NCBI GenBank assembly: GCA_902776435.1
Contig: CACYQB010000011.1
Coordinates: forward strand, 124,001 to 188,000
From: an uncultured Bacteroidales bacterium
Lineage (GTDB): Bacteria > Bacteroidota > Bacteroidia > Bacteroidales > Muribaculaceae
Direction of reading: 5' to 3'
DNA: 64,000 nt
Positions 13,870 to 23,749 of the stretch are shown one piece after another. Numbering within the stretch: position 1 is the first letter of the stretch; the number at the start of each line of letters is the position of its first letter. The position numbers were made by a program, and so were the translations under genes. The notes under the pieces were generated by a model. It made no database searches and had not been told where the DNA came from. It saw nothing but the letters and a program-made list of their open reading frames with translations.

Positions 13870-16275
13870 CTACTTGATAGCGACTTTCTGGGTGGTGGTG
13901 CGGCCGTTGATGTGGACGCGGACGAGATAGATGCCCGACTCGACGTCTGCAACATTGAGGCAGTTACCTCCAGCGGCTTTGACATTGCGGCCATTGATAT
14001 CCAACAGCTCCAGGCCCTGCACCCAGGTGTCGGCGCTCACAACGATATAGTCATCGTTGACGGTCAACTGCATGTTGGCCAGGCGAGCCTCATCAATACC
14101 ACTTGATTCAGCCCTCAACAGGTTGTCGAAACGGATAGTGCCGTTAATGCTAAACGAACGATCGCCTTCCATTACTATGAAGCCGCCAAATCTAATGACG
14201 TCTTCATCGTCAGGCAACGTGTTCAATGGCACACTCAGATATCGCCATCCATGGAAATCAATTGTGCCCAATTTATACCACACTTCACCTCCTGTATGCT
14301 CAAGTCTGATCACAACATACAAATCATTGTAACTCAAATCACCCCACACGTGAACACCAAGTGTGTCTCCAGGAGCATAAGCCACATCAATCGCAGGAGG
14401 CGAACCAGCCGGCTGAATTATAGTCTCCCATCCGTCCCAACTATACTCTAGTCTATAATCCACCTGCAATGACTTGTTTCCAAACAACCTCTCGGTCGAG
14501 GTGGATACAGTGCTATGTGTACCAGCGTAAAAGTCGGCGGCCAACTCGAATTCTTCCACTACGGCCATGCCGGGCTTGTCGGCGCCGGCGTCAACGCCCT
14601 GGAAGACGATGTCGCGGGCCGCGGGCAGGTGGATACCGGCGGTGTCGGCGATGTCCGCGTCGAGGATGAGGTGGTACTGCTTGCCGGGCTCAATGTCCTT
14701 GACGAGCGGGACGCGGATGTAGCCATAGTCATCGCCCTTCTTGTTATACTTGATGTTGCGCTTGTTCCAAGCCAACTCGGTGCCCTCGCTGTCGAGCACA
14801 CGCAGGCGCTGGAACAGGTTATAGGTATCGAGCATCGAGTCCACACGCAGTTCAACCGTGGGCGTCTTGTAATGGACCGGTGCGCCCTCGTAGGGGAACA
14901 CGGCCAGTTCTTCCAGGTGGTTGCGCTTCTGGGTGTAGAACTGCATCACGAAGTCCTCGTCCATGGGCGTGCCGCCGCCATGCTCGGCGCTCTTGTCGAG
15001 CGTGAGGGTGTAGAGGGTGTTCACGTCAAAGGCGTCGATCGGCGTGAACACGAGGCGGTAGTAGGAGTCCTGCCACTCGAAAGTACCCTCCACTGGCGGG
15101 TCGAGGCGGAAGGCGTTGCACGTCGTCTCGTCGTCCATGTCCCAGTTGAAGGTGAGCACGATGGGCGTGCTGCACTTCACGGCGGGATCGCCTTCGTGCC
15201 ACACGGGGCTATAGTCCACGACCACGGGAGGCGTGTCGCGCACGCGCTTGAGGAAGAAGTTCTGATAGGTCGGCGCGTTGGCGCTGACGGTCACCTGGGC
15301 CGTCTGGGTAAAGTGCTTGGGCGAACTCACCTCGACGGTATAGGTACCGGGATTGACATACTTGAAGACATAGATGCCGTTCCTGAGGGTGTCAGTCACA
15401 CAGCGCTGCACCTCGTTGCCGCCCGCGTCGAGCAGGCGCACGGTAGCGTCGTGGACGGGCATCAGGTTGTCGTCGCCATAGACGATGAACGGCTGCGGAT
15501 TCTCCTGCAGGCGCTTGATGCGGTCGTCACGCACGTTGCCCGTCACGACGCCCTGCCCGAAGTTGTCCAGCCGGTTGAAATACTTGTCGGCGCCCAGCGA
15601 GATGTTCCAGCCCTCCATCCAGCAGTAATAGGGGCTGAGCAGGCGATAGGCCTCGGGGATATAGTCGTGGAAGGAGCCCTCGCTCAGGTTGGCCACCGCA
15701 TGGTTGCCACGCAGCACGCCATAGCCCTGAGTGCCCCACTCGGGACGGAACGACCAGTCGCCCCAGATCTGGTAGTTGTGGGTCCACACCGTGCTCTGGC
15801 TGGCATACAGGTAAGGCTCCAGGTCGGCCGCCAGCACGTCGGCATTGGCGACCTGAGGACTGCCCGTGTAGCCTCGGTAGAAGACCATCGGGAAGTTGTT
15901 CACCGCACTGGTGCCAGTAGCATTGCTGTGGACCGAATAGAAGACGTCGGCGCCGCTCTGGTTGCACAGGGCGACAATGGTCGACAGGGCCAGGTCATCG
16001 GCCGTGGTGTTGGTCACACGCGAGATGCTGGTCTTGTAGCCCTTCTTCTCGAGGATTTCCTTCAGGGCAAGGCCCTTGCGCAGGTTGGACTTGCTCTCCC
16101 ATGAACCGGCGCTGTCGCCCTGGGTAAAGGGATAGATGACCATGTTGCGGTCATCGCTGTCATAGCCGCCGTGACCGGGATTGATATACACGTGGGGCTG
16201 CTGGGCACTCACCACATTTACAGTGAACACGGCCAGCAGTGCCATCATCGATAATTGGAGTATTGACTTTTTCAT
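13870..16275 (-). CDS. Secreted zinc N-acetylmuramoyl-L-alanine amidase with Ig-like region and T9SS sorting domain
   Basis: A protein of 801 residues with a signal peptide (1-24). Residues 29-240 are an Amidase_3 domain: INPGHGGYDSDD (zinc His), SWESKSNL (zinc Glu), YSVHSNA (zinc His) and LSEGSFHDY (catalytic Glu). A carboxypeptidase-regulatory-like domain (about 265-340) and a bacterial Ig-like domain (about 350-450, NTLYTLTLDKSAEH) follow. The C-terminus (LLDINGRNVKAAGG ... GIYLVRVHINGRTTTQKVAIK-type ending) is a type A T9SS sorting domain, so the enzyme is probably exported and surface-anchored. It should cleave MurNAc-L-Ala bonds of wall material outside the cell. It starts 14 bp after the propeller gene. 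Confidence 0.88.
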   Translation of the reverse strand: MKKSILQLSMMALLAVFTVNVVSAQQPHVYINPGHGGYDSDDRNMVIYPFTQGDSAGSWESKSNLRKGLALKEILEKKGYKTSISRVTNTTADDLALSTIVALCNQSGADVFYSVHSNATGTSAVNNFPMVFYRGYTGSPQVANADVLAADLEPYLYASQSTVWTHNYQIWGDWSFRPEWGTQGYGVLRGNHAVANLSEGSFHDYIPEAYRLLSPYYCWMEGWNISLGADKYFNRLDNFGQGVVTGNVRDDRIKRLQENPQPFIVYGDDNLMPVHDATVRLLDAGGNEVQRCVTDTLRNGIYVFKYVNPGTYTVEVSSPKHFTQTAQVTVSANAPTYQNFFLKRVRDTPPVVVDYSPVWHEGDPAVKCSTPIVLTFNWDMDDETTCNAFRLDPPVEGTFEWQDSYYRLVFTPIDAFDVNTLYTLTLDKSAEHGGGTPMDEDFVMQFYTQKRNHLEELAVFPYEGAPVHYKTPTVELRVDSMLDTYNLFQRLRVLDSEGTELAWNKRNIKYNKKGDDYGYIRVPLVKDIEPGKQYHLILDADIADTAGIHLPAARDIVFQGVDAGADKPGMAVVEEFELAADFYAGTHSTVSTSTERLFGNKSLQVDYRLEYSWDGWETIIQPAGSPPAIDVAYAPGDTLGVHVWGDLSYNDLYVVIRLEHTGGEVWYKLGTIDFHGWRYLSVPLNTLPDDEDVIRFGGFIVMEGDRSFSINGTIRFDNLLRAESSGIDEARLANMQLTVNDDYIVVSADTWVQGLELLDINGRNVKAAGGNCLNVADVESGIYLVRVHINGRTTTQKVAIK

Positions 16276-16289
16276 GACAAGCTGGTGTT

Positions 16290-17129
16290 TTATTCGTAAA
16301 TGTTGATTTTCATCTCATAGAGCAGGCCGTCGATGGTCGTATAGACGATCTTGCCGCCCCCGCACGTGGGTTGCATCGTCATCGAGGCGGGTTTGGTCAG
16401 TTCGGTCTGCCAGGTGCCGTCGGCCTTGAGCAGCAGCAGTTGGGACGAAGTGAACTGGTGGCCATCGTCCTTGGCATTCTGAGCCACGATGTAGTTGTTG
16501 TTATACCAGCACGGCATTTCGTAGTTGCCCAGCATGGCAACCACCTGGCCGCGCAGGTCAATGACCACGATGCCCTTGCCGGCGGCAAAAAAGGCCACAC
16601 GTTGCCCGTCGGGCGAAAGCGAGGCCCACAGGTAACCCGCCCACGAGTCCACCGGGCTGAAGACGCGCTCCTCGCCACCCACGGTGACATGGACGCGGCT
16701 GCCCTCGGTCCACGCGGCATCGCCCTGCTCGGCTGGCACGGCACGCATGGCGCCATGGCGCGTCGGCGTGACGACGTCGGCCTTGCGGGTCGAGGCGTCA
16801 TAGCACTGGCCCGTGCGATAGACCAGATGGTCCTCCCCCACCCGCTGGGTCACAAAAAACACCTTGCCGTCGCGGCCGAAGCACGCATCGCGGCCCGCCA
16901 CATAGTCACGGGTGACCACGGTGGTCACACCGTCGGCAAAGTCATGCAACTTGAGGGCTCCCTCCTCGGACGAAAACAGCAAGCGGTCGCCAGCGCTGTT
17001 GAGCACAGGGTAATAGGCCGGGCCCTCGACACCCTCGAGCAACCGCTGGCGCGAAGTCACCTCCACCTCCTGAGCCACTGCCGGCAGCATCAACAAGGCC
17101 GCCAGCATCACAAACATCATTCTCTTCAT
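16290..17129 (-). CDS. Secreted TolB/PD40-like beta-propeller protein
   Basis: A protein of 279 residues with a signal peptide (MKRMMFVMLAALLMLPAVAQ). It has repeated propeller blades with GDRLLFSSEEG, DGKVFFVTQ, GYLWASLSPDGQRVAFF and GKIVYTT. It closely resembles residues 25-300 of the next protein upstream (17253-19187): both have YRTGxCYD, GYLWASLSPDG and PCWYNN-YI. It thus looks like the propeller half of the propeller-amidase protein as a separate gene, followed 14 bp later by an amidase without a propeller. No catalytic residues are known for this fold; a binding or scaffold role is likely. I chose the ATG at 17129, right at the signal peptide; upstream in-frame ATGs exist at 17141 and 17159. 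Confidence 0.75.
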   Translation of the reverse strand: MKRMMFVMLAALLMLPAVAQEVEVTSRQRLLEGVEGPAYYPVLNSAGDRLLFSSEEGALKLHDFADGVTTVVTRDYVAGRDACFGRDGKVFFVTQRVGEDHLVYRTGQCYDASTRKADVVTPTRHGAMRAVPAEQGDAAWTEGSRVHVTVGGEERVFSPVDSWAGYLWASLSPDGQRVAFFAAGKGIVVIDLRGQVVAMLGNYEMPCWYNNNYIVAQNAKDDGHQFTSSQLLLLKADGTWQTELTKPASMTMQPTCGGGKIVYTTIDGLLYEMKINIYE

Positions 17130-17161
17130 CTCACTATTCATAATTAATTTCAATATCACCC

Positions 17162-17252
17162 AATAAACTAAAAACTAAGGACTAAAAACTAAGGACTAAG
17201 GACTAAGGACTAAAAACCTAAAACCTAAAGCCTAAAACCTAAAACCTAAAGC
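17162..17252. repeat. TTTAGG / TTAGTCC tandem array after a stop codon
   Basis: On the minus strand, directly after the TAG stop (17253-17255), come about six units of TTTAGGC/TTTAGGT and then about six of TTAGTCC/TTAGTTT. The stop codon is itself in phase with the array (TAGGCTTTAGG). Confidence 0.85.
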
Positions 17253-19187
17253 CTACTTCTTCTTAGGCTTCTGCTTCCTCGACAATTTCAGGTTCTTATA
17301 GGCCGTCTGGTTCTTCTTCACCTTAACCTTGGTGCTCTCATAGAGCATATCGTCACCGTAGTACAATTCCAACTTGTACTTGTCGGGCGGCAAGTTGGTG
17401 AGCACAAACACGCCATTGTCCTGGTTATCGACCGTGTAGATGCGGCTGAGCGAGCCACGGCCGTTATACACGCGCAGCATGGCGCCATTCACGGGCAACA
17501 GTTTGTCCTCGTCAAACACGCGCTTGTCCTCGTCCACGCGGTCCATGTCGCTCCAGCGCACGGTGCCCGCGATGGCCCCGTTCTGGAACTTGCCCTTGCG
17601 GCCAAAGTATTCATCGAAGGCCTGCGACTGGTTCCATGCCTCCAGCCAGCAGTAACCATTGTTCAGCAAGCGCTCGCGCTCGGGCAGATAGTCGTGGAAC
17701 GAGCCCTCACTCAGCATGCCCGGCAGTTTGTTGAAGCGCAGCACGCCCAGGCCCACCTTGTAGCCCCAGTCATAGAACGACCAGTCGCCGTTGCTCCTCT
17801 GCTTGTGGGTCCACACGGCCAACTGGTTCTTGGCCGCATACTTCATCACCAGTTCACTCAGTTTCAGGCTGCCCTCAACGACCGGTTGGCCGTCCCAGCC
17901 GCGGTACAGGCCCAGGGGGAAGTTCAACTTCTTCTCGATGCCCGTGGCGTTGCTGTGGATCGAGAAAAAGACGTCTGCACCGCTGTTGGCGGCCAGCGAG
18001 ACAATCTCGAACAGGTCCAGGTCGTCCTCGGTATTGTTGGTCTTGCGCGAGATGGCGGTCTCGTAGCCCTTGTTGTGGAGAATCTCCACCAGGGCCAGGC
18101 CCTTGGTCAGGTTGGAGTTGGACTCGTAGTAATGCACCGTGTCCTGACGGCCGATGACCCACGTGGGCATGTGGCGGTCGTCACTGTCGTGGCCACCGTG
18201 GCCCGGGTTGATGAACACGCGGGGCACATCCTTGACGCTGACGGGATTCTTCACCTTTTCGGTCTTGCCCTTGCCTACGGCTAGCGCCGGGGGCAAAACG
18301 GGGGGCACGTCGAGTTCCAGTTGGCGCACCTCGCCGCTGTAGAGCAGCGTATAGACCACCTTGCCGCCTGCCGTCATGGGCTGCACGGCGCGCTCCTCAC
18401 GGGTCGAGATGGGTTTGCACACCTCGCCATCGACCGACAGCAGCCAGATGCGCGACCCGTTGGTGCGGGTGTTGCCCGCGTTGCTCATGGCGATGATATA
18501 GTCGTTGTTGTACCAGCACGGCATCAGGAATTCGCCCAATTCCGCAACGATTTCCCCATTCATGTCACACACGAACAATCCGCGGGAAGCCGCCTCAAAC
18601 AGCACGCGCGTGCCGTCGGGCGACAATGAGGCCCACAGGTAGCCGTTGCTGTCCTGAACGGGCTGCAAGGCACGTGTGGAGCCTGCCTCATCCACCAGGT
18701 AGAGCATGTCGCCACGGGTGTAGCAATAGGCGCCCACCTGCTTGGCATTGCGGTAGATCTGGCGCTCACCGTTGATGACGACGCCCTGGCTAGCAAGCAA
18801 CGGCTGCACGCGTCCGTGCTGGGCCTTGAGGACCACCTGGTCCTTGCCCGTCGCGGGATCATAGCAGTGGCCCGTGCGATAGACCAGGCCGTTCTTCTTG
18901 CGCTGCTGCGTCACGTAATACACCTTGCCGTCCTGGCCTAGGATAGCGTCAAAGCCGGGGTAGCCCGTCGAGGCCACCGTCTTCACATCCCCGGTAGCGA
19001 GGTTTTTCAGCATCAGGCTCGTGCCCTCGGTGGGAGAATAGAGGAGCCACTGCCCGTCGGCACTGATCTGCGGGAAAAAGCCGCAACTGTCCACCAGCGT
19101 CCGGGCACTCCCTTGCTTCACACCCACCGCGCCGCTTCCCAGCGCCCACAGGCACACAAGGGCCAATACCAAGTAGATTCTTTTCAT
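17253..19187 (-). CDS. Secreted beta-propeller plus zinc N-acetylmuramoyl-L-alanine amidase
   Basis: A protein of 644 residues with a signal peptide (1-20). Residues 25-300 form a TolB-like beta-propeller (GYLWASLSPDGTRVLFE, GGKVVYTLL). Residues 325-545 are an Amidase_3 domain: FINPGHGGHDSDD, YYESNSNLTKG, FFSIHSNATG and LSEGSFHDY give the zinc ligands His-Glu-His and the catalytic Glu. The last 90 residues look like a carboxypeptidase-regulatory fold (DNGVFVLTNLPPDKYKLELYY) and end in a lysine-rich tail (KQKPKKK). Unlike the protein at 13870 it has no T9SS domain. It is the first gene of a three-gene unit. It would cut the amide bond between MurNAc and the stem peptide. Confidence 0.87.
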   Translation of the reverse strand: MKRIYLVLALVCLWALGSGAVGVKQGSARTLVDSCGFFPQISADGQWLLYSPTEGTSLMLKNLATGDVKTVASTGYPGFDAILGQDGKVYYVTQQRKKNGLVYRTGHCYDPATGKDQVVLKAQHGRVQPLLASQGVVINGERQIYRNAKQVGAYCYTRGDMLYLVDEAGSTRALQPVQDSNGYLWASLSPDGTRVLFEAASRGLFVCDMNGEIVAELGEFLMPCWYNNDYIIAMSNAGNTRTNGSRIWLLSVDGEVCKPISTREERAVQPMTAGGKVVYTLLYSGEVRQLELDVPPVLPPALAVGKGKTEKVKNPVSVKDVPRVFINPGHGGHDSDDRHMPTWVIGRQDTVHYYESNSNLTKGLALVEILHNKGYETAISRKTNNTEDDLDLFEIVSLAANSGADVFFSIHSNATGIEKKLNFPLGLYRGWDGQPVVEGSLKLSELVMKYAAKNQLAVWTHKQRSNGDWSFYDWGYKVGLGVLRFNKLPGMLSEGSFHDYLPERERLLNNGYCWLEAWNQSQAFDEYFGRKGKFQNGAIAGTVRWSDMDRVDEDKRVFDEDKLLPVNGAMLRVYNGRGSLSRIYTVDNQDNGVFVLTNLPPDKYKLELYYGDDMLYESTKVKVKKNQTAYKNLKLSRKQKPKKK

Positions 19188-19217
19188 ATCAGTAATGATT
19201 AATTACGTTTTAACAAG

Positions 19218-19225
19218 CAAAATTA
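19218..19225 (-). promoter_or_regulatory. Putative -7 box (TAATTTTG) for the propeller/amidase operon
   Basis: TAATTTTG on the minus strand about 30 nt upstream of the start at 19187. No TTTG at the standard -33 distance was seen. Confidence 0.5.
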
Positions 19226-19404
19226 ATGAATAGTTTTGAATTATCAGTTTTTAGTCCTCATTTTTTTACATCGCCTCCACAAAAAACCGCCCCAACAAAC
19301 TGCGGCAAAACACCCTCAGGGATATAGAACGGCTTGACGGCACGTAATGCTTGTCTTCCGCACATTGGTGGTTTTCAGCGAGAGTTCATGAAAAAAAACA
19401 CATT

Positions 19405-19439
19405 TTTGTTGTTTTATTCAGGAATTGATTATATTTTTG
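19405..19439 (+). promoter_or_regulatory. Promoter of the first modular dockerin gene
   Basis: TTTG (19405-19408) and TATTTTTG (19432-19439) with 23 nt between them, slightly longer than the usual 19-21. The paralogue at 24504 has the same two boxes at the same spacing, which supports the call. The leader of about 110 nt ends with AAACCATTAGGCTT directly before the ATG, identical in both genes. The rest of 19188-19552 shows nothing else I can name. Confidence 0.65.
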
Positions 19440-19552
19440 TAGAAATTATTACCTTCAGTATTCTGGCGCTTATACTTTTTCACTTCAAGTATATATTCAG
19501 AAAAGTGTTTTATCAATATTTCTCTAATAATTAACTTAAAACCATTAGGCTT

Positions 19553-22500
19553 ATGAAGAAAATTCTATTCCTACTGCTAGGCCTCACCATTGCGGTGGGG
19601 GCCTCGGCGAACGTGGATTCCTGGCGTAGCCACCACCCCGCCAAGAAACAGCGGACAGAGCGATCGATTACCGATCGCACGGCTAAAAAGCAGAGCGCCC
19701 TTGACCGCAAGGCCTCACACGCCCAGAAGCATCATGCCAAGCCTCAGACCAAAGCCTTCCAGGGCAAGAGCACGGGCAAACTCCGGGACGGCGCCCCCGT
19801 TGTCATCACCGAGCAGCCCGCGGGCACACTGGTGACCTACAAGCGCACCGGGTACTTTGTCGACTCCTATGACAGACCCACAGCCATTAATGCCGAGGTA
19901 AACATCGTCTATGGGCTCGACGGACAGACGGTCTATATCCAAGATCCCGTCTTCCCGCCACAGTTCAACACATGGGTGATGGGCACCATCTCCAACGACA
20001 AGATCCATGTGCCGCTGGGCCAGTATGTCAATGCCGATTATGGCGTGTTCTTGGCTTGGGGTACATGCACGGCGACGGCCACCGTTGACCCGGATGACGA
20101 CCCCTACGTGTTCACGCCCGATGCCAATGCCACCGAGGTCACTTACACCATCAACGGCAACTCCATCAGCATGGACAACACCACCGCCGGCAACAATGGC
20201 GATGGCGCCGTGGGCCTTGCCATCTTGATGGATGGTGATCCCTACTTCATGATGGAGTATAACGCCGTGTTCACCGAGAAAGAGAACCCCACGGTGATCG
20301 AGGAGCAGCCCGAGGGCACTGTGGCCTACTACAAGCGTTCCGGTTATTACTATGACTATGATTCTAACTCCATCCTGCCCCAAATGGGCCTTGTCACCAT
20401 GGTCTATGACCCGGACGGAACCACTATATATATTAAGGATCTCGTTTACAGTGATTTCTCGGGCACCTGGTTGAGAGGAACCATCGAGGACGGCAAACTC
20501 CATGTCCCACTGGGCCAATACGCCTATGTTGCTTATGACAATGAAGGGAATTATCTGTACGGCCTCTTCCTGGCCTGGAGTTACGTGGGCGAGGCATACG
20601 ATGACTACAATGACGAATATTACATCAAGTTCATCTATGAGCCCTCGGTGACCGAAGTCACCTATACCATCGATGGTGATAACCTCATCATGGACAACTC
20701 CTATGGCACACCCGACGGCATGTACTCATCGGGCCTTGGCCTCATGTGGGATGATGAAGATTATGGCTTTGGCACCGAGTGGAACACCACGTTCACCCCT
20801 ACCGAAGCGCCGACCGTCATCGAAAACCAGCCCGAGGGCGACCTGGTCTCCTACTCGCGCAAGGTTCAGTACTATGACTATTACTACCAAGAAATGTATA
20901 GCTCCACATCCGATTTCAATGTCGTCTATGCCAGTGACGGCCAGACGGTTTATGTCCAGGACCCTGTAGGCTCGTTTATTTTGGGCTCATGGGTAAAGGG
21001 AACCGTCAATGGCAACAAAATCACTGTGCCGCTTGGACAGTATTTATATGTCGATGATGATGTGAGAATGATTCTGGTATGGGGAACCAATTATGATGAA
21101 GGAAAATACTATATCTTACTTCCCGACCCAGCAGTCACCGAGGTAACGTTCACCATCGATGATCAAGGCAATGTCACAATAGACAACTCCAGCCCTGGCA
21201 TCATGGGTAACGGAGCAGTAGGTCTGGGGCTCATGTTAGACGACGGAACGGAATCTATATCTCTGGAGTGGAGCGTTCCCACATTACCTCCTCCCATCAC
21301 CGAACAGCCCGAAGGCGAGTTGAAGACCTACGATCGTAGCGGTTATTATTACTACGACAATTTTATCTACGAGCAAGAAGGCACAGTGAATATCGTCTAT
21401 GCCCCCGACGGCGAGACGGTCTATATCCAAGACATACTCTGCAACAGTGGAATAGGCACCTGGGTGAGGGGCACTATCGAGGGTGGCAAGATCCACGTGC
21501 CCATGGGACAGACGCTTATTAGGGATGACGAATCTATGTATGGCGTTATGCTCGCTTGGGGCCAGACCTATTATGACTATGATTCTGAATCTTATCTCTT
21601 TGAGAACGACCCCACTGTGACCGAAGTGACCTTCACCATCAATGGCAACACCATCAGCATGGACAACTCATCATTCGGTCCTAATGACGATATCGATGGA
21701 GCGACAGGCCTCTGTGGCATCTACTCTGATATCCCCATCTGGTTTGCCCAGTGTGACCTGATGACCGTGTTCACGGCTCCCGAGCCCACGCCCACAATCA
21801 TCGACGAGCAACCCGAGGGCGAACTGGTGACCTACCTCCGCAGCGGTTATACCAGCGACTGGGAGGGCTATGTGTATGATCAAATGGGAACCGCAAATCT
21901 CGTCTATGCCCCTGACGGCGAGACGGTTTACATCCAGGATATCATCTATCATGGCCCCGGAACTTGGGTGAAGGGCAGCATTGATGGCAATAAAATCCAC
22001 GTGCCCCTGGGACAGGCTATAGACTATTACTTCGATGGGCCTCCCACAAAATTCAAAGCCAGGAGTGGTAATAGAGACATCCAATTTATTACGCTGAGCG
22101 CAGGCCAGGTTGTGCCTGACCCAGATTATGAAGGGGCGTTCTTGCTCGATGTCGACCCGAGTCTGACCGAGATCACCTTCTCCATCAACGGCAATGTCAT
22201 CAGCCTGGATAACACCTGCCTCGGTCCCAACGACGGAATCGATGGTGCTATGGTTATCGCGTCCACGGCCATGAACTATCCTGAATTATTCGATTATTGT
22301 GACTTGCTGACCGTGTTCAGTGAACTACCGGAAACGCCCACAATCATCGACGAGCAGCCCGAGGGCGAACTGGTGACCTACCTCAGAGGCGGTGACGGCA
22401 TCTGGAGTACTATAAAAGGTGTGAAGGACACAAAAGATAGCCGCTACATCAACATTAACGGATATAGCATCAATAGCCAGTTTGACGAGGTCAATGTCGT

Positions 22501-23578
22501 TTACGCCCCTGATGGACAAACGGTTTACATCCAGGATCTTGTGTTCTGCAATCAGAATAACAGGAACACTTGGGTGCAGGGCGCTCTTAGCGCCGATGGC
22601 ACACAGATTATTGTGCCACTCGACCAGTATGTATCATGGGATGAATATTATTACCTCGGCACGAAATTGGCTTGGGGCTCCACATCGGTAGAAGCTCCCG
22701 ATCCCGATAACGAAGATGACGAGCAACAGGTCATCTTCACCCCCGATACCTCGGTGACCCAGATCACCCTCACCATTCATGACAATTACATCAGCTTGGA
22801 CAACTCGCAAGGTGCCAAGGCCGAGGATTTCAGGTCCCTTTGTGAACAAGCCTCGCATAACGAGATCGAGTGGGAGGACTTCCAGCAAGCACTGGTACCC
22901 ATGTACCAGAGCACTGGCCTTGCCTATGTCACCTCGGCAGGTAAATGGACCGGCGAAATCAACTGGAACACTGTCTTCACCAGCAAGCATCCCGCCACTC
23001 TGCCCAATCCCGTGATCGAGGGATGGTACCAGGCCGAGGACAGTTATGATGACACCTATCTGATAGTGAAGGTGCCAGAATATGACACCGAGGGCCTGCC
23101 CATCTTTGAGGATGCACTGAGCTATAGCATCTATACCGACAACGGCCAGTTGTATACCTTTGAGGCCGGCACGTACAACATTGAGCAAGACATGACCGAG
23201 ATTACCTATGATACTTGGTATAACCAGGATTGGAATCTCTACATCGGTTATCCCACCTTCAAGGGTACCTGGTCTGAAACTGACGGATTCGTGCCCTTCT
23301 TCAACTGGCGCATCGGTATCCAGTTCCACTACACGGTGGACGGTGTGAAGAACTCGACCGGCATCACCTACATCGAAGTGTATGACAATCCCAACGTGAC
23401 TCCGGGTGATGTCAATGGTGACAATGAGGTGAAGATCAACGACGTGACCGCTCTCATCGACTTGCTCCTGAGCGGCGACGAAATCACCGCCTCCATCGCT
23501 ACCGACGTGAACGGTGACGGCCGTGTAACCATCGCCGACGTTACCGCCCTCATCGACCTGCTCCTGAGCGGAAACTAA
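19553..23578 (+). CDS. Giant secreted modular repeat protein with C-terminal dockerin (modules A-B-C-D-E-F)
   Basis: A protein of 1341 residues with a signal peptide (ILFLLLGLTIAVGASA). Six modules of about 160-220 residues follow, each opening with an (I)xEQPEG-LVTY-R-GY motif and carrying VYxxDGQTVYIQD, a TWVxGTI..KIHVPLGQY block and a VTEVTxTI-GN-I-MDN block. Module starts in nt: A 19798, B 20288, C 20812, D 21290, E 21793, F 22337. A different beta-rich domain (about 23002-23390) precedes a type I dockerin with two EF-hand-like repeats (DVNGDNEVKINDVTALIDLL and DVNGDGRVTIADVTALIDLL). I do not recognise the module family; many acidic loops suggest calcium binding. It is a stand-alone gene with its own promoter and terminator, paralogous to 24504-27443. 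Confidence 0.85.
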   Translation: MKKILFLLLGLTIAVGASANVDSWRSHHPAKKQRTERSITDRTAKKQSALDRKASHAQKHHAKPQTKAFQGKSTGKLRDGAPVVITEQPAGTLVTYKRTGYFVDSYDRPTAINAEVNIVYGLDGQTVYIQDPVFPPQFNTWVMGTISNDKIHVPLGQYVNADYGVFLAWGTCTATATVDPDDDPYVFTPDANATEVTYTINGNSISMDNTTAGNNGDGAVGLAILMDGDPYFMMEYNAVFTEKENPTVIEEQPEGTVAYYKRSGYYYDYDSNSILPQMGLVTMVYDPDGTTIYIKDLVYSDFSGTWLRGTIEDGKLHVPLGQYAYVAYDNEGNYLYGLFLAWSYVGEAYDDYNDEYYIKFIYEPSVTEVTYTIDGDNLIMDNSYGTPDGMYSSGLGLMWDDEDYGFGTEWNTTFTPTEAPTVIENQPEGDLVSYSRKVQYYDYYYQEMYSSTSDFNVVYASDGQTVYVQDPVGSFILGSWVKGTVNGNKITVPLGQYLYVDDDVRMILVWGTNYDEGKYYILLPDPAVTEVTFTIDDQGNVTIDNSSPGIMGNGAVGLGLMLDDGTESISLEWSVPTLPPPITEQPEGELKTYDRSGYYYYDNFIYEQEGTVNIVYAPDGETVYIQDILCNSGIGTWVRGTIEGGKIHVPMGQTLIRDDESMYGVMLAWGQTYYDYDSESYLFENDPTVTEVTFTINGNTISMDNSSFGPNDDIDGATGLCGIYSDIPIWFAQCDLMTVFTAPEPTPTIIDEQPEGELVTYLRSGYTSDWEGYVYDQMGTANLVYAPDGETVYIQDIIYHGPGTWVKGSIDGNKIHVPLGQAIDYYFDGPPTKFKARSGNRDIQFITLSAGQVVPDPDYEGAFLLDVDPSLTEITFSINGNVISLDNTCLGPNDGIDGAMVIASTAMNYPELFDYCDLLTVFSELPETPTIIDEQPEGELVTYLRGGDGIWSTIKGVKDTKDSRYININGYSINSQFDEVNVVYAPDGQTVYIQDLVFCNQNNRNTWVQGALSADGTQIIVPLDQYVSWDEYYYLGTKLAWGSTSVEAPDPDNEDDEQQVIFTPDTSVTQITLTIHDNYISLDNSQGAKAEDFRSLCEQASHNEIEWEDFQQALVPMYQSTGLAYVTSAGKWTGEINWNTVFTSKHPATLPNPVIEGWYQAEDSYDDTYLIVKVPEYDTEGLPIFEDALSYSIYTDNGQLYTFEAGTYNIEQDMTEITYDTWYNQDWNLYIGYPTFKGTWSETDGFVPFFNWRIGIQFHYTVDGVKNSTGITYIEVYDNPNVTPGDVNGDNEVKINDVTALIDLLLSGDEITASIATDVNGDGRVTIADVTALIDLLLSGN

Positions 23579-23603
23579 CCCGTCAGAACATAAACCCCAA
23601 CTA

Positions 23604-23641
23604 AAAAGAGCCGTGCACCCCATCGTGCACGGTTCTTTTTT
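23604..23641 (+). terminator. Terminator of the first modular dockerin gene
   Basis: AGAGCCGTGCAC, a short loop, GTGCACGGTTCT and then a T run. The same stem with a different loop ends the paralogue at 27468-27505. Confidence 0.88.
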
Positions 23642-23644
23642 AAT

Positions 23645-23710
23645 GTGGCTGTGTCATAATAGGCCTTTGGTTATCGGATCGGCCTAGCGGCCGAGAAATT
23701 AAACAAAATT
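23645..23710. repeat. GGCTGTGTCATAATAGG + TCGGCCTNNCGGCCGA repeat
   Basis: GGCTGTGTCATAATAGG (from 23647) leads to the palindrome TCGGCCTAGCGGCCGA (23679-23694) and GAGAAATTAAACAAA. The palindrome with four variable loop bases recurs at 27525-27540, 33088-33103, 33335-33350 and 36147-36162, always followed by GAGAAATYAAACAAA. Confidence 0.85.
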
Positions 23711-23749
23711 TTTTATAAAAATTATTCAAAATGAGTTTTAATTTAAATT

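Noticed and set aside
14515-16104. Long open frames opposite real genes (for example 14515-16104 plus, 51239-52822 plus, 1369-2739 plus).
   Set aside because: They are antisense to clear domain proteins and have low-complexity His/Val/Leu-rich translations with no recognisable domain; GC-rich codon use creates them.
19334-19534. 66-codon open frame upstream of the first dockerin giant.
   Set aside because: It overlaps the promoter boxes and leader, and no similar frame exists in front of the paralogue.
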